DNA of 45,814 nt from Sergeia podlipaevii (Eukaryota; Euglenozoa; Kinetoplastea; Trypanosomatida; Trypanosomatidae). This document shows, one piece after another, positions 26,488 through 34,314 of the stretch. A program made the translations under genes and the position numbers. Position 1 is the stretch's first letter. Each line of letters begins with the position of its first letter. The DNA lies in assembly GCA_030849805.1 (NCBI GenBank), contig JASANZ010002104.1, forward strand, positions 1-45,814, in the 5' to 3' direction. The notes below the pieces were generated by a model that saw nothing but the letters and a program-made list of their open reading frames with translations, was not told where the DNA came from and ran no database searches.

Positions 26488-27732
26488 CTACTGATCGCTT
26501 ATTGCAGCATCAAGGGAGAAAGTGCCACTGTGGGTCAGCAAAACATGTCTTACGTGTTGAACCGCATTCACTACAGCCGACTCTACAGCGCTTCGAGCCA
26601 ACAAAACATTCGGTTGCGCTCTTCGCAAGTGTGGCGGCAGCACATTACGCAATATGAGGTGGGTGCGATCAGCAAAGATGCCCAGCATCCACACAGCTCC
26701 TTCACTTCCGTCAATTCGCAGCACAAGCACGTCTGACTGCATCTGCTCGTAAAGAATGTTAAACAACGCCGCTGGTGGTGTTCCACATTCAGGCACCACC
26801 GCACCGCCACTCCCCTCCAGAGCCTGCAGTGCTGTGTCGGCATGCACTACCCATGGATCCCCGCAAAGAAAAAGTTCATCCACATTGCGTGGATCAAGTA
26901 AGGCCTCCAGTGTCCCCGTACTGCCCATGGATATCCCATCCTCCCAAGAAGCACGTTGTGGCCTGGCCAAGTAAGATCGCTCCGCCACACACGAAATTTT
27001 CAACACCTCTCGCGGTGACCGCGGCCAACCAGAATCCTTTTCCTGCAGAACAAGATCGAAGTGCCAGTGCGGGCTGAGTAAAAGATGATCGCAGAGAGAG
27101 TCTTGAAGAGCGGCCCGCATATCGTCCGGGTCCACGGAGCAACGATGAAGACGTCCTTTGGGACACAAATGTACGCTCGTCAGGCACACAGCCGCGCTGT
27201 CAGCCACCACGCCATAGACAGCGCAGTCAGTAGAAAGCATGTCGCACACACCTGTGAGCGAGTAGTATAATTCAGTATGGGGAATGAAGCTCGTCATGAT
27301 AAGCGCTAGCTGTCGCTTCTGCTGCTGCTCTCCCCGGGCAGTAGTGCTGATGGCACGAAGGACAGAGTGAATAACCTGCAATGGGTCCTTAAAAGCTCCG
27401 CGTGTCGTCATAGAAACACCACGCAAAGAGCGTAGCGCCTCCAGTCTCCCCAGGATGTGATCCAGCGCAGCACCAGGGTCGGATGCGCAAATCCGGTCAA
27501 GGTGCACATCGACACGATCAGCAAGAATAGTGTACAAAGAAACAAATACTCTCGCGGTCGATGATGGGCGTTGCCCTGGTACTAGCAGATCATTACTGTC
27601 ATGCGTACAACTGCGAGAAACAAGGGAAAAAATCTCAACGCACTGCTGCACAAAGACATCTCTAACTGCGTAAAATATTAAGGGTTCAGCAGTCCTACAG
27701 TCTAGAAAAAGAAAAAGCTGACAATCTTCCAT
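26488..27732 (-). CDS. Protein of unknown function
   Basis: 414 residues from the ATG at 27732 (MEDCQLFLFLDCRTAEPLIF). An ATG at 27879 is in frame, but the extra 49 residues translate a TTA/T-rich tract (YYYYFFFL) that is more likely the pyrimidine tract and leader. The protein starts with a hydrophobic strand ending in Asp-Cys-Arg and alternates strands and helices through residue about 200 (RVFVSLYTILADRVDVHL, QLALIMTSFIPHTELYYSL, CAVYGVVADSAAVCL), a pattern that could be a von Willebrand A-like or Rossmann-like fold, but no metal-site motif is clear. The second half is alpha/beta (VLVLRIDGSEGAVWMLGIF). No signal peptide or membrane span is seen. Placement between V-ATPase subunit a and the YggS gene gives no functional hint. 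Confidence 0.7.
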   Translation of the reverse strand: MEDCQLFLFLDCRTAEPLIFYAVRDVFVQQCVEIFSLVSRSCTHDSNDLLVPGQRPSSTARVFVSLYTILADRVDVHLDRICASDPGAALDHILGRLEALRSLRGVSMTTRGAFKDPLQVIHSVLRAISTTARGEQQQKRQLALIMTSFIPHTELYYSLTGVCDMLSTDCAVYGVVADSAAVCLTSVHLCPKGRLHRCSVDPDDMRAALQDSLCDHLLLSPHWHFDLVLQEKDSGWPRSPREVLKISCVAERSYLARPQRASWEDGISMGSTGTLEALLDPRNVDELFLCGDPWVVHADTALQALEGSGGAVVPECGTPPAALFNILYEQMQSDVLVLRIDGSEGAVWMLGIFADRTHLILRNVLPPHLRRAQPNVLLARSAVESAVVNAVQHVRHVLLTHSGTFSLDAAISDQ

Positions 27733-28188
27733 GTGTCCCCAGCGGTCCCGCAAAAAAAAAAAATAATAATAATAATTAGTCTCTACCAGTTCCAACAAAG
27801 GGTCTTTAAAAAATGAGAGAAACAAACAGAACGTATACTCAACCAAGAGTGTCTTATTGATATATGTAACTCTAAACATGATATACTTGCGAGGTAACAG
27901 GATAGATATTCGCTACGTCCCGCTCACAGCAGATCATTTTCTCGTTTTGCTCCCTTTTTTTTTTTGTTGTTGCACAGAGAAATAGGCGCTCTGAGAGGAA
28001 TCTCACTTTAGAAATGTTACTCTAGGAGGACACAAAGGCCATAAATATCGATATCGCACCCACAGTATTGAGCACCATTGCACACGGTCCAAACGCACCC
28101 TCTCTCATATCCGTAGAAGAGGTGGTGCTTCACTACATTTGTAATAAAAAAAAAAGCATCAAATGTTGAAAATGAAAAAAAAAAATGA
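27733..28188. other. Intergenic spacer
   Basis: About 455 AT-rich bases, including the T/TTA-rich tract at 27750-27780 (coding strand) before the start of the unknown gene, with an AG at about 27782 (TGGTAG). A 70-codon frame at 28017-28229 is not credible. Confidence 0.5.
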
Positions 28189-28941
28189 CTACCTGAGTTC
28201 ATCCTTTGGTGGATAGTATCGACTTCCAAACAAAGACGTACCCACGCGTACAGTGGTACTGCCCATCTTGATGGCGTTGACGTAATCTCCGCTCATACCC
28301 ATCGAAAGCTGAAGTGTCTCTGGGTCTATGCCCAGTGCCTTGCCAATCTCTTCACGGCACTTGATAAGGCACGTAAAGTTCTCTGGTCGGCTAGTATAGT
28401 CCAGCATGCCAATTGTCATGGCACCTTGCAGTCGTAAGTTCTTGCAATTCGTGGCGATGTGCAGCGCCAGTGCCACGGTGTCTGTCCCTGGGGCCGTGCC
28501 GCTCTTGCTCTCCTCGCCACTTGTGTTGACCTGCAGGTACACGCCAAGCGGAGGAAGACCAGGACGATAGGCTTCGCAGCCTGCATCTAACTTGTTGGCA
28601 AGCTTCACACTGTCAACGCTCTCGATGACGGAAAGAGAGGGTGTTTCGGAAAGCAACTCCTTTACCTTGTTGCTCTGTAGATGGCCCACGAAGTGCCAGA
28701 TAATGTCCCCTGGTAATTCCTTAGACTTCTCGCTCAGCTCGTCCACATAGTTTTCTCCAAACGTGCGATGGCCGCAGTCGTACAGGTGCTTCACACATGC
28801 CGCCGACTTGGTTTTGGAAACAGCCACCAAGTTGATCTGACGCCCTTCAGCGGCACCCGCGATGTTCTTCATCACCTCCGCGTAGTTGGCAGCCACAGCT
28901 TCTGAGGTAGGCTCGTTCGTCACATCATAGCGCGATGCCAT
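28189..28941 (-). CDS. PLPBP: YggS/PROSC family pyridoxal 5'-phosphate homeostasis protein
   Basis: 250 residues from the ATG at 28941; upstream in-frame codons have only a TTG and lie past a likely splice site at 28997-28996. It is a single-domain TIM barrel of the alanine racemase N-terminal type. LVAVSKTKSA carries the PLP-binding lysine (Lys43); FGENYVDELSEKSKEL, WHFVGHLQSNKVK, VNTSGEESKSG and LSMGMSGDYVNAIKMGST are all family signatures, the last binding the phosphate. Members bind PLP without known enzyme activity and keep free PLP and amino/keto-acid pools balanced. Probable site is cytosol, as no clear targeting peptide follows the chosen start. Length is typical (230-275). The family is nearly universal. 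Confidence 0.94.
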   Translation of the reverse strand: MASRYDVTNEPTSEAVAANYAEVMKNIAGAAEGRQINLVAVSKTKSAACVKHLYDCGHRTFGENYVDELSEKSKELPGDIIWHFVGHLQSNKVKELLSETPSLSVIESVDSVKLANKLDAGCEAYRPGLPPLGVYLQVNTSGEESKSGTAPGTDTVALALHIATNCKNLRLQGAMTIGMLDYTSRPENFTCLIKCREEIGKALGIDPETLQLSMGMSGDYVNAIKMGSTTVRVGTSLFGSRYYPPKDELR

Positions 28942-29446
28942 GGCTGCCAGCAGAAATGCAGATATGCGCCTCACACTGGGCAATAGTGACAAGTACTAAA
29001 AAATAAACCCCTTTTTTTTGCTGCTGCAACGGGGTCGTAACGATAATCAGTGGTGCGCTTGAAGCTGCGTGATGAGACGCAAAGCTAAATAAAGACAATT
29101 TCAAGTCACAAAAAAAAAAAAAAAATCGACGAAGTAGCATAATGTCAACGTCATAACAGCTATAATCCTTTCGTCTCAAGTAGCAGTGAAGCAGCTGGTG
29201 CCCTCATGAGAGTAGCGGATGTCTCCTATTTGATCCTTCTGATACTACTCACAACGATCTGTCCTATCAACGTTTACCTGTGAAATCCTAGCAGTAGTAG
29301 TAGTAGTAGTAGTAGTAGTAACGAATCTCATTTATAAATATGTATTTCCCCCTCTTTATCTATGCTATGTACTCAATGGCAAGGTATACCTATCGCTTTC
29401 ATAAAGGAGCGCCAAACAAGGGGCTCACAAACAATTATTGAGTATG
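28942..29446. other. Intergenic spacer with splice signal and trinucleotide repeat
   Basis: About 505 bases. Coding-strand TTTATTTTTTAG (AG at 28997-28996) would give the YggS mRNA a leader of about 54 nt. An A-run at 29109-29124 and an AGT microsatellite (listed separately) are also present. No gene is seen. Confidence 0.55.
29293..29320. repeat. (AGT)9 microsatellite
   Basis: About nine perfect AGT units (TAC/ACT on the coding strand) between the acidic leucine-rich gene and the YggS gene, within the YggS-side leader region or acidic-gene 3' region. Confidence 0.9.
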
Positions 29447-30091
29447 TTAGGCACGTGCGCGCTTCGATGCTGGTTCATCATCATCATCATCATTGTCTTC
29501 ACTACTTTCTTCCTCCTCGTCATCATCCTCGCTACCGCTTTCATCACCATCATCTTCTTCGCTGCTATCGTATTCAGACTCGCTACCACTTGAGGACTCA
29601 CATGGGTCGTGTACTTCAACGTCGACACCGTCCTTATCTTGGTAGTTGAGGGCCTCAAGTTTGGCAAATGTAGAGAACAAAGACGAGAAGTTCTGTGGAG
29701 TGGAAACAGGATTATCTATCAAATCTACGGCGCTCACATTCGGAAATGCATCGGATAAGCGCCGTACCTCCTCCATAGTAGTAATGCAATTGTTAGCCAG
29801 CACCAACTGCACTGCAGAGGGGCACACTGGCAGACTCTCTGGAACTGTGATGGCGTTGTCACTAACATCAAGCAGGCGCAACTGCTGAAACTTCTCAAGC
29901 GATAATGTCAGCAAAGTAGCAATCTTTGGCTTCATGCATATGAGAGAGAGACGTGTCAGTGCAAAGTAAGGTGAGAGAAGCTCCGGCATTGCAGGAACAC
30001 CATTCAAAGCAATGCCTAGTACCTCTGATGGATTCATGTTCTCAGTTTGCTTCTGCACCCGAAGTGCAGCCGTTTTCTTTAGCATCTCCAT
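29447..30091 (-). CDS. ANP32-like acidic leucine-rich nuclear phosphoprotein
   Basis: 214 residues from the ATG at 30091; a further in-frame ATG at 30157 would add 22 residues that translate the C/T-rich splice tract. Residues about 25-145 contain four to five leucine-rich repeats (ALTRLSLICM, QQLRLLDVSDNAITVPESL, AVQLVLANNCIT, NVSAVDLIDNPVS) ending in a cap that matches ANP32 (FSTFAKLEALNYQDKDG). Residues about 155-207 are almost only Glu, Asp and Ser, and the protein ends in a short basic signal (SKRARA). ANP32 proteins bind histones, inhibit PP2A and act in mRNA export; serine-rich acidic tails are casein kinase 2 targets. The nuclear location is inferred from the tail. A U2A'-type LRR protein is less likely because of the tail. 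Confidence 0.82.
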   Translation of the reverse strand: MEMLKKTAALRVQKQTENMNPSEVLGIALNGVPAMPELLSPYFALTRLSLICMKPKIATLLTLSLEKFQQLRLLDVSDNAITVPESLPVCPSAVQLVLANNCITTMEEVRRLSDAFPNVSAVDLIDNPVSTPQNFSSLFSTFAKLEALNYQDKDGVDVEVHDPCESSSGSESEYDSSEEDDGDESGSEDDDEEEESSEDNDDDDDEPASKRARA

Positions 30092-30671
30092 GGCGGTGCC
30101 TTCGTTTGCTTTGTTTTTTAAAATTAACAAAGGAAGAAGAAGAGACAAGTAATACATAGAAGAAAATCAAGCTGAAACAAAAATAGTAAAGCAAAGAGTC
30201 ATCAGCATCTATCCCATTTTGCACTATATTCCATGGTAGTGACTAGCAGATAAGCAGTTGAAAATATTTTCGTGGCTACACAAAAAAAAAGCACGTAATT
30301 TCAAAAAGCACATCATGCGATGCGGTGTATTCGGTTGTTTGTGTGCACGTATGCTCATGAATGATTTTCGAAGCCTTGTCAATCAGGCCACGTGAAAATA
30401 TTTTTAAAAAAATGTGTTGTTCTTTAGCATATGGGACAACAATTCAATCAAATGCCTTGCAAAGCAAACAAAAGTTTCGTATATCCCCTTGTTCATTAAT
30501 ATGGTGCATACAGGGATCCTTTTCGTTAAGGGAAAGCAGAAGGGAAAAAAAAGGAAGATAAAAAGTGGTCTGCAGTAGCAACACGTGACCCCCTCCCCTC
30601 CCCTCCTCTCTCTATTCTTTACACTTTCACAATTGCGATATAAGAAAGAAAGAAAGGAAGAAAGGAAATGA
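30092..30671. other. Intergenic spacer
   Basis: About 580 bases. Coding-strand CTTGTCTCTTCTTCTTCC (about 30150-30125) is a strong pyrimidine tract followed by AG acceptors (ACAAAG, CGAAG) within 20 nt of the ATG at 30091. C-rich patches (about 30591-30605) and A/G repeats (30641-30665) lie near the USP stop. No gene is seen. Confidence 0.55.
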
Positions 30672-33161
30672 CTACTGCCACCCAGCAACGGAACGATAAT
30701 ACAGCACATAGATATCTCTCGCGTGTTCTTCAGCCCACGATGAAAAGGAAGACACAGTCGTTACAACGCTGTCATTGAACTGCGACCAGTGACGCCCCAC
30801 GCGGCAGATGGAGATGTAGTGCCCATGATTGATGTCTCCCATGTGGCATACAACACCATAAAGTTCATACTGGGCTCGTTCGCTCACCGCAGCGTCCGCC
30901 TCGCACACAACAACGCTACCGTACTCGGTCATAATAGATGCCAAGCCAGCTGCCCTCATCCAAGGGCCCATCGTCAGGTGCTGACGCACGACAAGAGGCG
31001 TATATAGCTTGCCTGCGTTTCTCCCCTGTTCATCTACTTTAAAGCGGTTTGCGCACAGAATCAAGTACGGTGGAGCCAATGCCAGTGCTAACGTGCGTGT
31101 AGCAGTAGGTATCGTAGATTTGCACCGCTCACACTTGGCATCATTCGGCATCTCCAGCTCCTCAGTGAGGAAGTAGGAGTCTAAGCACTCCTCTACTGCT
31201 ACTGGTGTACACTCCTCAGTATCGTAGTTGTCATCGGCGTCACAAGTGGCCATACCAGCGGCAGTCTTCTTGTGCTGTCTCAGTCCTGTCGCATGAGACA
31301 CTGGTAAGATAATATACGTAAAGGAGTCACAGCAGTAGGACTCGCCACGACACAGAGGACAACCCACACGCTGCACGGACTGCCCAGAGAAAAGATGCGT
31401 GACACAGCTGTCGTTCCCGTGCCTCACATAGGCATCGCGCCACTCCCGAATAAGATGCTCCTCCGCTTCTCCCTCTGTCTCACCGCTCGATAAAGAATCT
31501 GGCAGCACTGCGGCCTCTTTCCTGTTGCTCCCATTCGCAGAATTACTCACCCTTCCGCCAACTGGCGCGATCCCCACTCGACTCCCGCCTAGCTCGCTGT
31601 TAAGAAGCTGTAAAAGTGCATCCAGCATTTCATGCGCGTCCTGCTGCTCACCTTTCTTAAACGACTTCTTCCCCCAGCGAGACTGCACAACAGACAGCAG
31701 CGAGGTCGCGTCCAACGTACCCGTGGCAGTCCACATGGCTGAGGCCAGATGAGCTAGCTCGCTTGAGACGGGCGTGATCTCCTCCTCATCTTCACCCGGC
31801 GCCAGATATAAGCGGTGGGCCTTAACAAGCAGAAAGCGAACGAGCTGCGGAGTGTGCAGCAGACACTGCACCACGGAACTTAAGTAGCAAGTGTTACCGC
31901 AATTCATGATGCCATTGAGGCCTGGACATGTTGGCCGTGCTGCCCTTGACAAGGACAGCCCAGAGTGCGTGCGCAGAATCCTCCTCAAATCAGTAAAAAA
32001 TGACTTGTACGAGAGTGTTGACAGCACTGGCCAGGGGGCAGCTGGACTCCCTGATAGCCACTCGCGAAGAGCTTGCCGAAGAGTCATCACATCATGCGCT
32101 GTGCGACGCCACCTGCGGGACCCGCTTGCATCATACCTGTGCGCTAGCTCTGTGTTGGTAAACATAGAACCTGCCTCTTTGACTACGGGCTGAACCTTGT
32201 TTTCTAGCGAAGTGAAGCGCTGCACGAACTCGCCCAGATTGTGGCGCTGCTGCAGCGTCGTAAGGAAATTGACAGCGAACCTTGGCAGTTGATAGTCTGA
32301 CAAACACACAGACAACACCGAAGCGTAGTTTAGCTCTGCCACAGAGATCATCTGACGACAATCTGCACTGGCGTCATCGAAACGTAGCAGATCTCCGCTA
32401 CTACTTTGTCTAAACGTGTGAACAAAGGCGTCAATGTCGTCTGTATTAAGAAAACTGAGGGGAAATGACAAAGACAAAAATGTCCACGTCCTGATCACTG
32501 CAGTCATAAACTTGAGCAAAGAAGCTGAAGCGCTCTCCACAGGTGCCTCGCTATCTGTGAACAATGGTGCGACACCAGAGGAAGGCCAAAGAGTGAGAGC
32601 TCGCACAATGGCAGCCTTCCAGCACCAGTATTCAGCTGCTGAAGGTACAGCTAGTAGCTTGATAGGCTTCGCGCCATTGGATAAACTAACATTCGTAGTC
32701 GCAGAAGGTAGTGGCGATGCTGAGCTAGAGGATATCCGCTTCTTCGCTTTGAAAAGACGTATCTTCCCCTCCTTATCGTCAAAGTGCACATCAAATGAAG
32801 ATAACAGCAACAATTTACCATTAGATGCCTCATCCTTGTGAATGAAGCGTCTTATGATACTGTTGCTATCGTCGTCTTTGTCCTTCATGATAAGTATATA
32901 TGCGCCGAGTAATGCGCAGTTCACTGAGGAACCGTCAATGGTCAACACTCCCTTTACTATCGGCTTGGCGTTGTCGGGCACATGGGAACAGTCATTCACA
33001 GAAGCGATATCAGTGCTGACTACCGGCTCACATCTTTGTGGGGACACATTGGATGGACTACTGATGGAAGAAGTAAGTGTGTTTGCCCCTACTGAGACGC
33101 CACTCTTTTGGTCTGTACGAGGTTGCGGTCCTCCAGTAGAACAATCACACGATGCCAGCAT
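30672..33161 (-). CDS. Ubiquitin carboxyl-terminal hydrolase (USP, peptidase C19) with N-terminal PH-like domain
   Basis: 829 residues from the ATG at 33161. Residues about 66-190 look like a PH domain: KGVLTIDGSS, LLLLSSFDVHFDDKEGKIRL and the closing amphipathic helix AAEYWCWKAAIVRAL. The USP domain starts at about 412: LNGIMNCGNTCYLSSVVQCL has catalytic Cys425; KKGEQQDAHEMLDALLQLL is the QQD box; the zinc-binding CxxC pairs are VGCPLCRGESYC and AKCERCKS; HGHYISICRVGRHWSQFND supplies His781 and Asp797. The triad is intact, so it should remove ubiquitin from substrates. The PH-like domain could bind phosphoinositides or a protein partner, pointing to membranes. The first 60 residues are Ser-rich and disordered. 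I cannot map it to a named human USP. No signs of damage. Confidence 0.9.
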   Translation of the reverse strand: MLASCDCSTGGPQPRTDQKSGVSVGANTLTSSISSPSNVSPQRCEPVVSTDIASVNDCSHVPDNAKPIVKGVLTIDGSSVNCALLGAYILIMKDKDDDSNSIIRRFIHKDEASNGKLLLLSSFDVHFDDKEGKIRLFKAKKRISSSSASPLPSATTNVSLSNGAKPIKLLAVPSAAEYWCWKAAIVRALTLWPSSGVAPLFTDSEAPVESASASLLKFMTAVIRTWTFLSLSFPLSFLNTDDIDAFVHTFRQSSSGDLLRFDDASADCRQMISVAELNYASVLSVCLSDYQLPRFAVNFLTTLQQRHNLGEFVQRFTSLENKVQPVVKEAGSMFTNTELAHRYDASGSRRWRRTAHDVMTLRQALREWLSGSPAAPWPVLSTLSYKSFFTDLRRILRTHSGLSLSRAARPTCPGLNGIMNCGNTCYLSSVVQCLLHTPQLVRFLLVKAHRLYLAPGEDEEEITPVSSELAHLASAMWTATGTLDATSLLSVVQSRWGKKSFKKGEQQDAHEMLDALLQLLNSELGGSRVGIAPVGGRVSNSANGSNRKEAAVLPDSLSSGETEGEAEEHLIREWRDAYVRHGNDSCVTHLFSGQSVQRVGCPLCRGESYCCDSFTYIILPVSHATGLRQHKKTAAGMATCDADDNYDTEECTPVAVEECLDSYFLTEELEMPNDAKCERCKSTIPTATRTLALALAPPYLILCANRFKVDEQGRNAGKLYTPLVVRQHLTMGPWMRAAGLASIMTEYGSVVVCEADAAVSERAQYELYGVVCHMGDINHGHYISICRVGRHWSQFNDSVVTTVSSFSSWAEEHARDIYVLYYRSVAGWQ

Positions 33162-33230
33162 TATGGAGTATTAAACTCACACAAAAAGAAAAGGCCAACA
33201 AAAGGCACACAAGAAAAAAAAAGAACGCTA
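33162..33230 (-). promoter_or_regulatory. Probable trans-splice acceptor for the USP gene
   Basis: Coding-strand sequence has a 45-nt pyrimidine-rich tract (about 33226-33181, including TTCTTTTTTTTTCTTGTG) followed by GTGTGAG with AG at 33177-33176, leaving a 14-nt leader to the ATG at 33161. This supports the chosen start. Confidence 0.6.
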
Positions 33231-34314
33231 ACCACCAGCTACTGAATAGGGGCCTGGCCTTTTAATACACCTTCGTACTGAATCAACGGGTGAGAGAGGG
33301 AAGGAACAGAGAATGGTATACGGACAAAAAAAAAGTACAAAAACTGATGTAAAAGTGTCTCGCAGAAGAAAAGAAGTTGTTTCTATGCTATATAATGAAA
33401 CATATATATTATGTAAACCTTCTGCCCTTCTTTCTTCCACCAATAAAGAAGTGGATAAGGTGGTGCTTTCTTTAAATATATAAAGGGGAAAAAGAGCAAA
33501 AACAAAAAGACAAAAGGAGTGGTGAAAGACCTTCGCCTTGACACACAGGGGCGGGGACTAGTATGTAGCAGCAAAGACGGCTATAGGGGAAGGAAATAAA
33601 TTTTCGTCAAAGGCTAGCGAACGAGTTTGTCAGAATCAACATGCAACGTAAATACAAATGTATGAAAGTATGAATAGTAGAGTGGTGGTGGTATTATCAG
33701 AAGCGCACGTGAAAAAAAAAAAAAAAATGTGTAAAGAAAGAAAAATCAGACACAACTAGCAAACGATATATAAACTTTTGTTTCAATCAGAGATCGTGTG
33801 CGTCGTGCACCAGTTGCCTCGAGACACCACCCGCTGCGTCACCTACGCAGAAATACCAATAACTCTGAGATATTTAACTACAGGAGATTATAAATGCAAA
33901 TGAAAATAGTAGCAAACTAACTACTTTGGTAAAACAAAAGCTCAAAGAAAAAAAAAAGAGAGGAGATAAATATTTGCCACATAAAACTGTGCGCAGAGAA
34001 CAAACGTGAGATATAAGAGTACCGCAGCAATGCTGTACGACAGCAATAGCACGTGTGCTTGAAAAAAAAAAAAATTAGGCTATCCTTCAACAAAAAATAG
34101 CGTTGGCTTTGTTTAAGGTGTGAAGCTTGTGTGCCTCATAATGTCAACGCAACTTCTTTTTTTGTTTTTCATCTTCACTCAAACGTTTCCCCTCCCTCTA
34201 TCTTAACACTTCGCGCACGCGCACACATCTGTAAGGCTTCAAGCATGCCAATGCATGCGAGATATACATCACATCCACACTACTCCTTTTTTTTTTGTAA
34301 GCAACACAAAAGTT
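33231..34314. other. Long spacer
   Basis: About 1.1 kb of AT-rich sequence with A-runs (for example 33711-33727, 34061-34073). Frames up to 100 codons at 33228-33574 (minus) and 34131-34433 (plus) have no domain and overlap simple sequence. Nothing else is supported. Confidence 0.6.

Noticed and set aside
27733..27879. ATG at 27879 as start of the 26488 gene
   Set aside because: The added segment translates a TTA/T-rich splice tract (YYYYFFF) and is not protein-like.
29362..29649. His-rich plus-strand frame
   Set aside because: Produced by the complement of the Asp/Glu repeat tail of the ANP32-like gene.
30092..30157. ATG at 30157 as start of the ANP32-like gene
   Set aside because: The extension translates a C/T-rich polypyrimidine tract; acceptor AGs lie between it and the ATG at 30091.
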